64,000 nucleotides of DNA from Winogradskyella sp. (GCF_003712105.1 NZ_RHLG01000005.1:124001-188000), one strand, 5' to 3'; counted from the stretch's first letter, positions 18,193 through 27,920 are shown. The notes: generated by a model not told the origin, from the letters alone. A program made the numbers and translations.

Positions 18193-19425
18193 TTAATTAT
18201 TTAATTGGAAACCTAAATGTTTTAGATCGGTCCAAAAATCAGGGTATGATTTCGACACTACATTGGCCTCTTTAATTATAATTGGCACTCTTAATGCTAA
18301 TGGTGCAAATGCCATTGCCATTCTATGATCGTTATAGGTTTCAATTTCAATATTACTATTGATTTTATCTGAAGACAAAAGTGATAAACTGTAATCGGTA
18401 ACTGTAATTTTAGCACCTAGTTTAGTAAGTTCAGTTTTTAAAGCTTCTAACCTATCTGTTTCTTTAATTTTTAAAGTATGTAATCCAGATAAATTACACT
18501 CTAGACCTAACCCAAATGCTGTAACGGCTATTGTTTGAGCAATATCTGGCGCATTACTCAAGTCTAACGAAATAGAAGACTTAGAGTCTGTTTGGGCTAT
18601 TTTATTAAGTATTATAGAATTATTTACAAACGTAGTTTCTACATCAAATACTCTATAAATTTCTGCTAATACTGAATCCCCTTGTAGTGATTCTTTTTTG
18701 TATGAAGACAATTCAATACTTGTCCCTACAGGACTCATTGCTACAATACTATAAAAATATGAAGCCGAAGACCAATCAGATTCTACAACCCATGTTTTGG
18801 ACTCTACTTTGGAGGCTTTAGGATTAACTGTAATGACATTATCTATAAATGTATTCTCAACATCAATTTCGTCTAACAAACGTAAGGTCATCTTTATATA
18901 AGGGACAGATGTAACTTTACCATTCAGTGTTAATTCAATGCCATTTTCAAGACGACTACCAATTAGTAATAATGCAGATATGTATTGACTACTAACATCT
19001 GCTCTGAGCTGCACTTTGTTTCGGGTTAATTGTTTACCATTTATTTTTAATGGCGGATAACCTTCATTCTCCAAATATGCGATATCAGCCCCAAGTGATT
19101 GTAATGCTTCGACTAATACAGCAATTGGCCGCTCTTTCATCCTTTTTGAACCTGTAAGTATGGTTTCTCTTCCGTCTTGAATAGAAAAATAAGCAGTTAA
19201 AAATCGCATGGCCGTACCAGCATGATGTATATCAATCACCTCAGAAATTGAGCATAAAGCTTCCTGCATTAACGTTGAATCATCAGAGTTAGATATATTA
19301 TCTATATTAATATTTGGATATAATGCTCGAAGTAAAAGCAATCTATTAGATTCACTTTTTGAGCCTGTTATCTTTATTCTTGATTGATGGCTTTGTATAA
19401 GTGACTTGTGAATTTTAATATCCAT
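18193..19425 (-). CDS. aroA: 3-phosphoshikimate 1-carboxyvinyltransferase (EPSP synthase)
   Basis: A 410-residue EPSP synthase joining shikimate-3-phosphate and PEP in the shikimate pathway. SKSESNRLLLLRAL near residue 22 holds the substrate lysine; HAGTAMRF near 80 corresponds to the NAGTAMR block; LKIKETDRLEAL near 325 and NDHRMAMAFAPLAL near 365 are the C-terminal signatures. At 410 residues it is slightly short, as is usual in Bacteroidota. A terminator hairpin stands 6 bases upstream of its ATG, so its expression depends on readthrough or on a local promoter. Confidence 0.9.
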   Translation of the reverse strand: MDIKIHKSLIQSHQSRIKITGSKSESNRLLLLRALYPNINIDNISNSDDSTLMQEALCSISEVIDIHHAGTAMRFLTAYFSIQDGRETILTGSKRMKERPIAVLVEALQSLGADIAYLENEGYPPLKINGKQLTRNKVQLRADVSSQYISALLLIGSRLENGIELTLNGKVTSVPYIKMTLRLLDEIDVENTFIDNVITVNPKASKVESKTWVVESDWSSASYFYSIVAMSPVGTSIELSSYKKESLQGDSVLAEIYRVFDVETTFVNNSIILNKIAQTDSKSSISLDLSNAPDIAQTIAVTAFGLGLECNLSGLHTLKIKETDRLEALKTELTKLGAKITVTDYSLSLLSSDKINSNIEIETYNDHRMAMAFAPLALRVPIIIKEANVVSKSYPDFWTDLKHLGFQLNN

Positions 19426-19430
19426 ATCAG

Positions 19431-19456
19431 AAAAAAATAGTCCCTCTTTCGAGGGA
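19431..19456 (-). terminator. Intrinsic terminator between mazG and aroA
   Basis: On the minus strand TCCCTC-GAAA-GAGGGA forms a 6-bp GC-rich stem with a GAAA tetraloop, then CTA and seven T residues (19437-19431). It starts 7 bases after the mazG stop and ends 6 bases before the aroA ATG. A TAGTTTTG box overlapping the mazG stop (19465-19458) could start transcription just ahead of it, but there is no TTG at the expected distance. Confidence 0.75.
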
Positions 19457-19462
19457 ACAAAA

Positions 19463-19789
19463 CTACTTTAATTTATCGTTATTATGATGCCTTTCGTGGT
19501 CTCGTTTCGCTTTTTTATCCATCTTTTTATCAAACGCTGTCTGCAAATCTATACCTGTCTGGTTTGCTAAACACAATACTACAAAAACCACATCGGCTAA
19601 TTCTTCTCCAAGGTCTTTGTTTTTATCACTTTCCTTTTCACTCTGCTCTCCGTATCGACGTGCAATAATTCTTGCGACTTCTCCAACTTCTTCGGTTAGC
19701 TGCGCCATATTGGTAAGCTCATTAAAGTATCTTACACCATGTGCTTTAATCCAATTATCTACCGCTTTTTGAGCATCTGAAATGTTCAT
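19463..19789 (-). CDS. mazG: MazG-like nucleotide pyrophosphohydrolase
   Basis: A 108-residue single-domain member of the all-alpha NTP pyrophosphatase superfamily. The metal-binding helices show LTEEVGEVARIIARRYGE (EExxE-type) around residue 32 and DLGEELADVVFVVLCLA around 61 (ExxD). Such enzymes hydrolyse non-canonical or excess NTPs to NMP and pyrophosphate. It is shorter than the two-domain E. coli MazG and belongs to the small house-cleaning type. It begins 2 bases after the DUF3857 gene stop on the same strand. Confidence 0.85.
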   Translation of the reverse strand: MNISDAQKAVDNWIKAHGVRYFNELTNMAQLTEEVGEVARIIARRYGEQSEKESDKNKDLGEELADVVFVVLCLANQTGIDLQTAFDKKMDKKAKRDHERHHNNDKLK

Positions 19790-19791
19790 AA

Positions 19792-21774
19792 TTATAATTT
19801 AGTTAATATAATTTGTTCAGCTTGTTTCTCAACTATCTTACCGTAAAATTCCTTAAAAACTTTATAATCTTCAGGGTCAATTATTGGTGTTTTTAAATCA
19901 AACTCTGTGCTTAATTGTATAAAGTTGCCATTTTGTTTTAAAATAAATGAATATTTTACATCTCCATCTTTGAACTGTATAACCTCACTTTGTGGAATTG
20001 AAGCTATCGCATACCCATTTGGCAACATTATATTTACTTTATACTTTTCTTTTATTGGCATTGAAAAATCTATTGGGTACTTACGCTCATTAAGCTTAAA
20101 AGGGTTTTCTTTCTCGACCATAAAAAGTAATGGACTAAAATACAGTTTTTCTCCAATATCATCAATTGCATCATTTAGGTTGTAGTCATAAGCCAATGAT
20201 AGATTTCCATTATCCTTATGTTCTATTTGCAAGTTTGAAACTTCGAAGTCACCTTTATCTGCTTCTAGAGATTTTATTTTATCCGCTTCACTTAATCCTG
20301 AATATGTTTTTCGGTAACGCAACGCAAGATTAGAAGTTATCATTTGACGTACTTTACCAGAAATACTAAAATCATCCTCTAGTTTAACATTTAATGAAGT
20401 TGAGTATTGCGATTGTTTGCTTGGCATTAAAGATATCCAACCTGATGTCCTATCCTCTTTGATTACTCGTCCTTGCCAGTTCAAAACACGATCTGGTAAT
20501 ACATTTAACGGTGCAAATGGTTCTGTAGCATCCACTAATACATAACTGCCATTATCTTCAACCATGCAAATCACATAATTGAAACCATCACGGGTTGGAT
20601 ACAATGGTATACCATGATTTTTTGTACTTACCAATACAGGATTGGCATTTACACCTATTGACTTGAGCATAGAAATTAATAACAGATTAATATCACCTAC
20701 ATTTCCTTCACCTTCTTCGTACGCTTTTTTAATTCCCTTTCTGCTATACATACCATAATTACCATTCCATTTTACCTTAGACTTTATGAGGTTCGATGCT
20801 ATGGCGGTTTTTTCGAAAGCATTATGGGTGTCATTAACTACAAGCGCTAAATCGTCTTTAAAGAATTTTGTCTTTTCTAATTGCTTGCCAAATGCTGAAC
20901 TCTCATAAATAGATTGAGAAACTTTTACCCAAGTATTAGATATTAATTTTTCTACTATACCATTCCCATTTTTAATTTGAGTTAATTCAAGACTCAATTT
21001 TTGTCTGTAATTATTAAGATTTCCTGAATAAGCTTCTTTGATCAAAGAGGGAACATTGTTTTCCTTAATTATTACTTCATTAATGACATAATTACTTTGC
21101 TGAACGATATCATTATATTGTTTAACAGTATTAACTCCATCTCGAGATTTAAAATTGATTTTGGGAGAATATGATGACAACGTATTTAAAAGGCTGCTGT
21201 AAGTAAAATACTTATCGTAACTAAAAGTTACCTCTAACCTATTTATTGGTATTTCATACTGTAATAAAATATCGTCAACAGAAGTGTATGGCGAACTAAT
21301 AGTATATTCATATTCAATAATACAACCATCTTCAATGTTTGGCATGGTAAATATGTGTTGTGATATGGCATCATTTATTTGTTCCTCAAAGATGCCATCT
21401 TTTTTAAGCTTAGTTTTTACAACTTTATTGTTTACTAAGTTGTAAGTATAGCCCTTTAAATCTCTTATTCTTTCATTTTTCACATCTTTACCCTTATACA
21501 AGAGAGTTCTTTTAGTTGCCCAATCAAATCCATTTTTATTATATATTTTAACTCTCTCTAAAATGTATCTTGTTTGCTCTAATTTGCCGTCCATATAATT
21601 ATACCCAACATAAGATTTAACTTTTCTATATAATAAAGCAGCATTTGCGCTTGAATCGACAGGATGTATGTTTTCTATTAATTCTTCTTTGCTAACCTTA
21701 CCAAATTTATAATCCTGAGCATTAATTGAACTAACAAAAAATGCAATACTAATTAAGGTTAATAAATGTTTCAT
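19792..21774 (-). CDS. DUF3857/transglutaminase-like protein, probably inactive
   Basis: A 660-residue exported protein (signal ends near INAQ) with an N-terminal DUF3857 domain (about 55-220), a central transglutaminase-like domain and a C-terminal beta domain. In the transglutaminase core the position of the catalytic Cys reads GNVGDINLLLISML, with no Cys, and the His position reads FNYVICMV with Asn/Tyr; only the Asp in LVDATEPF is kept. By contrast the next gene keeps Cys and His. It may be a structural or binding homologue. The two genes are adjacent on the same strand, 20 bases apart. Confidence 0.8.
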   Translation of the reverse strand: MKHLLTLISIAFFVSSINAQDYKFGKVSKEELIENIHPVDSSANAALLYRKVKSYVGYNYMDGKLEQTRYILERVKIYNKNGFDWATKRTLLYKGKDVKNERIRDLKGYTYNLVNNKVVKTKLKKDGIFEEQINDAISQHIFTMPNIEDGCIIEYEYTISSPYTSVDDILLQYEIPINRLEVTFSYDKYFTYSSLLNTLSSYSPKINFKSRDGVNTVKQYNDIVQQSNYVINEVIIKENNVPSLIKEAYSGNLNNYRQKLSLELTQIKNGNGIVEKLISNTWVKVSQSIYESSAFGKQLEKTKFFKDDLALVVNDTHNAFEKTAIASNLIKSKVKWNGNYGMYSRKGIKKAYEEGEGNVGDINLLLISMLKSIGVNANPVLVSTKNHGIPLYPTRDGFNYVICMVEDNGSYVLVDATEPFAPLNVLPDRVLNWQGRVIKEDRTSGWISLMPSKQSQYSTSLNVKLEDDFSISGKVRQMITSNLALRYRKTYSGLSEADKIKSLEADKGDFEVSNLQIEHKDNGNLSLAYDYNLNDAIDDIGEKLYFSPLLFMVEKENPFKLNERKYPIDFSMPIKEKYKVNIMLPNGYAIASIPQSEVIQFKDGDVKYSFILKQNGNFIQLSTEFDLKTPIIDPEDYKVFKEFYGKIVEKQAEQIILTKL

Positions 21775-21794
21775 ATTGATTGCTTGGTTAATGT

Positions 21795-23696
21795 TTAGTC
21801 TATTTTGAGTACAATTTTTGTTTTATCTAATTTTACAACACGTTTTCTAAAATCTCTAAACGCATTATAATCTTCTTTACTAAAATCACCTTTATTCATT
21901 TTATAAAACCGTGTGTACTTTAATTTATTCCCTTCTATTTCTTCTAATTTATATTTATAGCTTCCAAACTTTGACTCAATGCTTTCTCCTTTGCTCATTG
22001 CTTCAAGTTTTATGCCTTCAGGAATAGTGATAACAAATTCATCCTTGTCCTGATAAGCACGTTGTAGTTTAAACCCTAAATTACGTTTTTCATATCTGGT
22101 AGGAATATTAGTAATTCTATTAAACATGTTTGGCATAAGAATTAAACGACTCCCACTTTTTGAAGCGTAATTGTTGGCCTTAACTTTTATCGTTTCTGTA
22201 AGAACAACCTTATCTTTATCATTCTTAAAATCAAATGAAGACACGTCCAAATTATTAATATAATCCCAATATTCTTTATAATGTAATTTTTGGTCTCTCG
22301 GTGATTTTCTTAGTAATTCCTCGTGCAAATTGTATTGGTAACCTGTGGTTTTTATATTTATATTGGCAGATATATCACCTGTTTTTGATATGTCTATAAC
22401 TGCATTAGTTATTTGCTCACTATCTTCTGCTTCGTAAACTTTAGTGTGCACAATTTTACCACCTTCTGGAGTAATGAGAAGCACATCTCTATCGTCGGTG
22501 AAACCAGCTGTAAAACCAAATGGGACAGTTTGACTTGTACATTCTAAAAAGATGTTTTCGTCATTAATTGGGACACATAAAATAACATGGTTACCTTCAG
22601 TAACTGAAAATTCTTTATCTATATTTTTAAGGTCATTATCTCCCCAAACCACTGTGTAATACGATGGAACTCCAACTGCTTCAAGTAATGCTTTTGTATA
22701 ATTAGTTAAGCCTTTACAATCTGAGTAACCCAATTTATCTACATCCATAGCATCCATAGGTTTCCAACCACCTATACCTACCTGCACACTAATGTAGCGT
22801 GTTTTGTCTTGCATGTATTGATATACTTGTTTTGCCTTTTGTATAGCATTAGTTGTATTTGCTGTTAAAGCTTTGACTTCATCAATGGCCGTTTGCGGAA
22901 TAGCATCTGTACCAGTAATTAATTTATTATACATCCATTTTCCAAAGTCTTCCCAATTATTGTTTTCACCTTTAACACCTTCCATATTAAAAACAGTCAG
23001 CGCTGATTTTAAACTTGGAACAATATTAGTAATTCCTGGATTGTATACTTCGTACTTTATACCTGCTAAGTTTTTTGCCTTAACATGGTAGTCCGAGAGT
23101 GCTTCAATATTAAAGTTCTCAAAATTTTGTGGCTTGGTTCTAATACTAATATCAGAATTGTTTACAATTTGGTATTCCGACTCTTCGACGGAAACATAAT
23201 AACCATCTATTGGATACCACTTTGGAATAAAAGCAGTGCTTCTCATTTGCACTTCTGAGGTATACTCTACTGTATATGGGTATTTTACAGGCGTATAGTT
23301 TAAATATTTTACGCGACTGTCTGAGTATAAAGTTCCGCCGCTTACAGCGCTTTCATCATTAAAGTCTCTTAGTTTTACCTTTTTAATTTCTTGACCAGAT
23401 TCATTATAAATCTTGGCCTCCATTTTCTTTATTTTAGTATTATTATCGTAAGCTTCAAAGGCATTTTGATGACGATTACCATATTCATTTAAAACTGTTA
23501 CAATACGTTTGGTTGAAACGAACACATCGTCAAAATCGTTGATAGTTATAATCTGTTTATCATATCTTACTACAGCATTGGCTTTTACCTTGAGCTCTAT
23601 TGGTACTGTATTAGCATTATAGTAAACATCTTTTTGCGAATAAGATGTTGCAAATACAATAAGTATAAAATATGTAACTAATGATTTAATACGCAT
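21795..23696 (-). CDS. DUF3857/transglutaminase-domain secreted protein
   Basis: A 633-residue paralogue of the neighbouring protein. Start placed at the ATG giving MRIKSLVTYFILIVFATSYS, a good signal peptide; the longer frame adds 18 residues with no such signal. DUF3857 occupies about residues 40-220. The transglutaminase core has Cys in GYSDCKGLTNYTKALLEA and His in TEGNHVILCVP, so it can be active; the third position reads FLECTSQ instead of the usual Asp-Ala-Thr. A cell-envelope or periplasmic role is likely, but no substrate is known. Confidence 0.85.
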   Translation of the reverse strand: MRIKSLVTYFILIVFATSYSQKDVYYNANTVPIELKVKANAVVRYDKQIITINDFDDVFVSTKRIVTVLNEYGNRHQNAFEAYDNNTKIKKMEAKIYNESGQEIKKVKLRDFNDESAVSGGTLYSDSRVKYLNYTPVKYPYTVEYTSEVQMRSTAFIPKWYPIDGYYVSVEESEYQIVNNSDISIRTKPQNFENFNIEALSDYHVKAKNLAGIKYEVYNPGITNIVPSLKSALTVFNMEGVKGENNNWEDFGKWMYNKLITGTDAIPQTAIDEVKALTANTTNAIQKAKQVYQYMQDKTRYISVQVGIGGWKPMDAMDVDKLGYSDCKGLTNYTKALLEAVGVPSYYTVVWGDNDLKNIDKEFSVTEGNHVILCVPINDENIFLECTSQTVPFGFTAGFTDDRDVLLITPEGGKIVHTKVYEAEDSEQITNAVIDISKTGDISANINIKTTGYQYNLHEELLRKSPRDQKLHYKEYWDYINNLDVSSFDFKNDKDKVVLTETIKVKANNYASKSGSRLILMPNMFNRITNIPTRYEKRNLGFKLQRAYQDKDEFVITIPEGIKLEAMSKGESIESKFGSYKYKLEEIEGNKLKYTRFYKMNKGDFSKEDYNAFRDFRKRVVKLDKTKIVLKID

Positions 23697-23769
23697 TATT
23701 GACCTAAAATGATATAATATACAATATAGTAAGCAATTTCCTATAAACAAATCTAATTGATACTAAAGG

Positions 23770-24222
23770 CTAGACTTTTTGTTTACTATCTATAATAATA
23801 GTAACTGGACCATCATTAATGAGGCTAACTTTCATGTCGGCACCAAATTCTCCTGATTGAATTGGTCTAGATAAATACTCTTGTAATGTAGATTTAAAGC
23901 TCTCGTAAATAGGAATTGCAATATCTGGTTTAGCAGCCTTAATATAGCTAGGCCTATTCCCTTTTTTTGTACTTGCGTGAAGTGTAAATTGACTAACAAC
24001 TATAGCATCTCCTTCGCAATCTAAAATAGACTTATTCATGACTCCATTAGCATCAGGAAAAATTCTTAAACCCGATATTTTACGACATAGCCAATCAATA
24101 TCCTCATGGCTATCGTCATCAACAATGCCTAATAAAATCAGTAATCCATTATTAATTGAAGCAACAACTTTATTATTAATTGTTACTGTTGCCCCAGATA
24201 CGCGCTGTATTACAACTTTCAT
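23770..24222 (-). CDS. dtd: D-aminoacyl-tRNA deacylase
   Basis: A 150-residue DTD that hydrolyses D-amino acids (and glycine) mischarged on tRNA. It starts MKVVIQRVSGATVTI and has the two family blocks that form the active site: SQFTLHASTKKGNRPSY near 78 and NDGPVTIIIDS at the C-terminus. Its start lies 3 bases after the rsgA stop, so the two translation-quality genes form an operon. Confidence 0.95.
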   Translation of the reverse strand: MKVVIQRVSGATVTINNKVVASINNGLLILLGIVDDDSHEDIDWLCRKISGLRIFPDANGVMNKSILDCEGDAIVVSQFTLHASTKKGNRPSYIKAAKPDIAIPIYESFKSTLQEYLSRPIQSGEFGADMKVSLINDGPVTIIIDSKQKV

Positions 24223-24225
24223 ATG

Positions 24226-25176
24226 TTAATTCTCATCCCAATTATCGGTTCTATAATGCTCATCTTCGCCTTCTAAAATTTGCAAGTAGCTTCTATAACG
24301 TGAGTATGATATTTCATCGTCTTCAAGTGCATTTTTAACTGCACATTTAGGTTCTTTTAAATGAAGGCAATTATTAAACTTACACTCTTGTTTTAATCTA
24401 AAAAACTCAGGGAAATAATCACCAACTTCCTCCTTTTCCATATCTACAACTCCAAATCCTTTTATACCCGGTGTATCTATAATTTTAGCATCAAAACTCA
24501 AATCGAACATCTCGGCAAATGTAGTTGTATGTTGCCCTTGCATGTGTTGTTCTGATATTTGTTTTGTTCTTAGGTTTAATGATGGCTCAATTGCATTTAC
24601 CAAAGTAGATTTTCCTACACCAGAATGACCTGCAAACATGCTAACTTTACCTTCCATCAGGTGTTTCACCTTGTCTATATTTTTACCTGTTTTAGCAGAA
24701 ATACCAATACATTCATAACCAATTTTTCTATAAATGCTTGCCAGATATTTTACTTCAAGAAGCGTTTCATCATCATACGTATCAATCTTATTGAATACTA
24801 GCACTGTTTTTATGCTATAGGCTTCGGCAGTCACTAAAAACCTATCAATAAAACTGGTAAATGTTGGTGGATTATTTATTGTTACTAATAAAAATACAAG
24901 ATCAATATTAGATGCAATTATATGTGTTTGTTTAGATAGGTTTACCGATTTGCGTACAATATAATTTTGCCGTTCTTCTATACGTTTTATAACGCCTGTT
25001 TCTTTGTTGTTTTTGGTTTCTATATCAAACTCAACAACATCACCTACAGCAATAGGGTTAGTACTTTTGATGCCTTTAATTCTAAATTTACCTTTAATTC
25101 GACATTCAAAAAACTTACCATTTGGTGTTTTTACACTATACCAACTACCGGTTGATTTGTATACAGTTCCTGTCAT
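24226..25176 (-). CDS. rsgA: Ribosome small-subunit assembly GTPase
   Basis: A 316-residue circularly permuted GTPase that matures the 30S subunit. An OB-fold leads, then VFNKID (G4) precedes GHSGVGKSTLVNAI (G1) and IDTPGIKGFG (G3), the permuted order. A C-terminal zinc finger has CKFNNCLHLKEPKC. The ATG at 25176 is chosen over an upstream TTG because MTGTVYKSTGSWYSV is the standard N-terminus. Confidence 0.95.
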   Translation of the reverse strand: MTGTVYKSTGSWYSVKTPNGKFFECRIKGKFRIKGIKSTNPIAVGDVVEFDIETKNNKETGVIKRIEERQNYIVRKSVNLSKQTHIIASNIDLVFLLVTINNPPTFTSFIDRFLVTAEAYSIKTVLVFNKIDTYDDETLLEVKYLASIYRKIGYECIGISAKTGKNIDKVKHLMEGKVSMFAGHSGVGKSTLVNAIEPSLNLRTKQISEQHMQGQHTTTFAEMFDLSFDAKIIDTPGIKGFGVVDMEKEEVGDYFPEFFRLKQECKFNNCLHLKEPKCAVKNALEDDEISYSRYRSYLQILEGEDEHYRTDNWDEN

Positions 25177-25265
25177 CTCACACAAAGAAACAATATTTCA
25201 GAAAATAATTAAAAATTAAAATAATTGTATATTTTGGTCCAACTTAATTTAAACCAAAAAATATC

Positions 25266-25916
25266 ATGAAAAAAATTTTCCTTTTAGGAACAATGCTACT
25301 TCTTTTTTGTTCAAGTTTTGCACAAACCAATCTTTATGAAAATCCAGAGTTTGATGAAATTGCAAAGAACCATAAATCAATAGCAATTATAAAGTTTAAA
25401 ACTCAGGTCAAACTCCGCCCTAAACAGATGAAAGACATGACTCCTGAAAAATTAGAAAAACTCGAACAGGCTGAAAGCGAAGGTTTGCAAGCTGGTATGT
25501 ATTCTTGGTTTTTAAAACGAAAGAAAAGAGGAAAAATGACCTCAATAGAAGTTCAAGACCCTAAGCGAACTAATGCTCTACTTGCAAAGCAAGGTATTAC
25601 CTATGAAAATCTTCAAGATCAATTACCAGAAGATTTGGCTAAAATTCTTGGAGTGGATGCCATAATTAATGGTGACTACGAAACTAACAAGCCAATGTCT
25701 GAAGGAGCATCAGTAGCCTTAGGTCTTGTATTAGGATTTTGGGGTTCTACGAATTCAGCAACAATAAATATGAGTGTTTATAATGGTGCTGACGCTGTTT
25801 TATTATGGAATTATAATAAAAAGGTTAGAGGCAGTTTTGGAAGTACTCCAGAAGATTTGGTAAATGTATTAATGAGAAAAGCCTCTAGAAGATTAGCTTA
25901 CACTAAGAAAAAATAA
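25266..25916 (+). CDS. Conserved hypothetical secreted protein
   Basis: A 216-residue exported protein with a signal peptide cut near SSFAQ. The body contains IAIIKFKTQVKLRP, a helical Lys/Glu-rich segment, and a C-terminal part (LAKILGVDAIINGDY, then TINMSVYNGADAVLLWNY) that resembles the fold of the periplasmic GNA1162/LpoB-like group in outline only. Unknown function; conserved in flavobacteria as far as I recall. It is divergent from rsgA and ends at a bidirectional terminator. Confidence 0.6.
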   Translation: MKKIFLLGTMLLLFCSSFAQTNLYENPEFDEIAKNHKSIAIIKFKTQVKLRPKQMKDMTPEKLEKLEQAESEGLQAGMYSWFLKRKKRGKMTSIEVQDPKRTNALLAKQGITYENLQDQLPEDLAKILGVDAIINGDYETNKPMSEGASVALGLVLGFWGSTNSATINMSVYNGADAVLLWNYNKKVRGSFGSTPEDLVNVLMRKASRRLAYTKKK

Positions 25917-25934
25917 ATTAAATTTTAAACATAA

Positions 25935-25961
25935 AAAAAGCTCGCTAAAAGCGAGCTTTTT
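25935..25961. terminator. Bidirectional terminator
   Basis: AAAAAGCTCGC (25935-25945), loop TAAAA, GCGAGCTTTTT (25951-25961). A-tract and T-tract flank the GC stem, so it works for the hypothetical gene on plus and for the DAHP synthase gene on minus, whose stop begins only 6 bases away. Confidence 0.9.
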
Positions 25962-25966
25962 CTTTT

Positions 25967-27049
25967 TTAATGGTTAATAATCTTTTCCTGATGATTAATA
26001 GATTCTTGGTGAATTGCTTTAAATACTCTTAATATAAACTCTTCACTTAGATTCTTTTCTTCTCCTTGTAATATCATTTTACCCAAAATCTCATTCCAAC
26101 GTTTAGATTGTAATACTGCTACGTTATGGTCTTTTTTAAGTTGACCAATAGTATCTGCAATAGTCATACGTTTCCCCAGCATTTCGATTAACTGATGGTC
26201 AACTACATCGATCTGAGTACGTAATGTGTTTATCTTATTTTTAAATTCGGTAGCCTCTCCAACTTCTTTTCTGATTCTTAAATCCTCAGTGTATTGGATT
26301 AAGGTATCAGGTGTTATCTGTTGTGCTGCATCACTCCAAGCATTATCGGGATCGTGATGAGTTTCAACCATTAAGCCATCATAATTTAGATCTAAAGCTG
26401 TTTGGCTTAAATCAAAAATAATATCTCGTCTACCAGCAATGTGTGATGGGTCTAAAATTAACGGCAAGTCCGGAAAACGATTTTGTAAATCTACTGCTAT
26501 TTGCCACTCTGGATTGTTACGGTATCTCGTTTTTTCATAAGTTGAAAACCCTCTATGAATAACCCCTAAATTTTTAACATCGGCAGTATAGAAACGTTCT
26601 ACAGCGCCTAACCATAAGGCCAAATCTGGGTTTACAGGATTTTTAATTAGTACAGGCTTGTCTGTACCTTTTAGCGCATCAGCTATATCTTGAACAATAA
26701 ATGGACTTACAGTTGTTCTTGCTCCAATCCAAAGAATATCTACATCATGCTTTAAAGCTAGCTCCACATGGTTGGCATTTGCCACCTCGGTTGTAATTAA
26801 CATCCCTGTTTCTTCTTTAGCTTTTTGTAGCCATTTTAAACCCAAAGCACCCACACCTTCAAAATTCCCTGGGCGCGTCCTAGGTTTCCAAATACCAGCT
26901 CTAAATACCGTAGCATCACTATTTTTTAGTTGGTGTGCTATATTTAAAACCTGAGCTTCTGTTTCTGCACTACATGGACCTGCAATTACAAGTGGATGTT
27001 CTAATCCAAATGCATCAAGCCAATTTCTTAATTCCTTTTTATTTTCCAT
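25967..27049 (-). CDS. Bifunctional DAHP synthase / chorismate mutase
   Basis: A 360-residue fusion. Residues 1-265 are a 3-deoxy-7-phosphoheptulonate synthase of the KDPS-like type (AGPCSAETEAQ at 19-29, FRAGIWKPRTRPGNFEG, LILDPSHIAGRR). Residues 275-350 form a type II (AroQ) chorismate mutase helix bundle (LRTQIDVVDHQLIEMLGKR). It makes the entry step of the shikimate pathway and the branch to prephenate. It is the last gene of the pheA-aminotransferase-tyrA operon and ends at the bidirectional terminator. Confidence 0.9.
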   Translation of the reverse strand: MENKKELRNWLDAFGLEHPLVIAGPCSAETEAQVLNIAHQLKNSDATVFRAGIWKPRTRPGNFEGVGALGLKWLQKAKEETGMLITTEVANANHVELALKHDVDILWIGARTTVSPFIVQDIADALKGTDKPVLIKNPVNPDLALWLGAVERFYTADVKNLGVIHRGFSTYEKTRYRNNPEWQIAVDLQNRFPDLPLILDPSHIAGRRDIIFDLSQTALDLNYDGLMVETHHDPDNAWSDAAQQITPDTLIQYTEDLRIRKEVGEATEFKNKINTLRTQIDVVDHQLIEMLGKRMTIADTIGQLKKDHNVAVLQSKRWNEILGKMILQGEEKNLSEEFILRVFKAIHQESINHQEKIINH

Positions 27050-27067
27050 TACTATTTTTTTCTTATT

Positions 27068-27919
27068 CTATTTAATTCCGTTTAAAATATCTTTTATATG
27101 ATTTGTGTCTTCCATTTCTTTATAAACGGCTTCAAAATCGTTTTGCTCCATTAGACTTTTAAATTGTTTCAGATTATTGATGTACTCATCTAAAGTCTCT
27201 ATAACATTCGTTTTATTTTGCTTAAAAATAGGCGTCCACATTGCTGGAGAACTTTTTGCCAAACGCACAGTGCTCTCAAAACCACTACCTGCCATATCAA
27301 AAATATCGCGTTCGTTCTTTTCTTTTTCAATTACCGTTTTCCCAAGCATAAATGAACTTATATGTGACAAATGAGATACATAAGCAATATGCTTATCATG
27401 TGCCTTAGGATTCATATATCGAATTCTCATTCCCAGATCTTTAAACAATTGTATTGCTTTTTCTTGAAGCTTAAATGTTGTTTCTTCAACTTCGCAAATA
27501 ATGTTTGTCTTATTTTTAAACAAACCTTTCACTGCTGCAGATGGTCCTGAGAACTCAGTACCTGCAATTGGGTGAGCTGCTAAAAAATTTCTTCGGTTAG
27601 GATGATCTTTAACTTTAAGGCATATGTCTTCTTTTGTAGAGCCTACATCAAAAACAATTGCATCATCAGAAACATTATCTAATATAATTGGCAGAACAGA
27701 TAGTGTAACATCGACAGGTATTGCCACAATAACTAAATCGGCATTACCAATATTATCGATGTCTGTGACTTTATCAATTATTCCAAGATTAATAGCTTCT
27801 TCTAGGTGATAGTGATTAGCATCTACACCATACAAAATAGTATCTGGGAATTTTTCTTTAATATCTAAAGCAAAACTACCACCAATTAATCCAACACCTA
27901 CGACTACTACATTTTTCAT
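27068..27919 (-). CDS. tyrA: Prephenate dehydrogenase
   Basis: A 283-residue NAD(P)-dependent enzyme oxidising prephenate to 4-hydroxyphenylpyruvate for tyrosine. The Rossmann motif VGVGLIGGSFALD is at residues 6-18, and AAHPIAGTEFSGPSAA near 114 is the substrate-binding block with the conserved His. No ACT domain is present, so feedback control may reside elsewhere. It is 18 bases upstream of the DAHP synthase gene. Confidence 0.9.
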   Translation of the reverse strand: MKNVVVVGVGLIGGSFALDIKEKFPDTILYGVDANHYHLEEAINLGIIDKVTDIDNIGNADLVIVAIPVDVTLSVLPIILDNVSDDAIVFDVGSTKEDICLKVKDHPNRRNFLAAHPIAGTEFSGPSAAVKGLFKNKTNIICEVEETTFKLQEKAIQLFKDLGMRIRYMNPKAHDKHIAYVSHLSHISSFMLGKTVIEKEKNERDIFDMAGSGFESTVRLAKSSPAMWTPIFKQNKTNVIETLDEYINNLKQFKSLMEQNDFEAVYKEMEDTNHIKDILNGIK

Positions 27920-27920
27920 T

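Noticed and set aside
25227-25235. TATATTTTG ahead of the secreted protein at 25266 as a promoter
   Set aside because: Spacing does not fit TAnnTTTG (one base off) and no TTG at about 20 bases was found.
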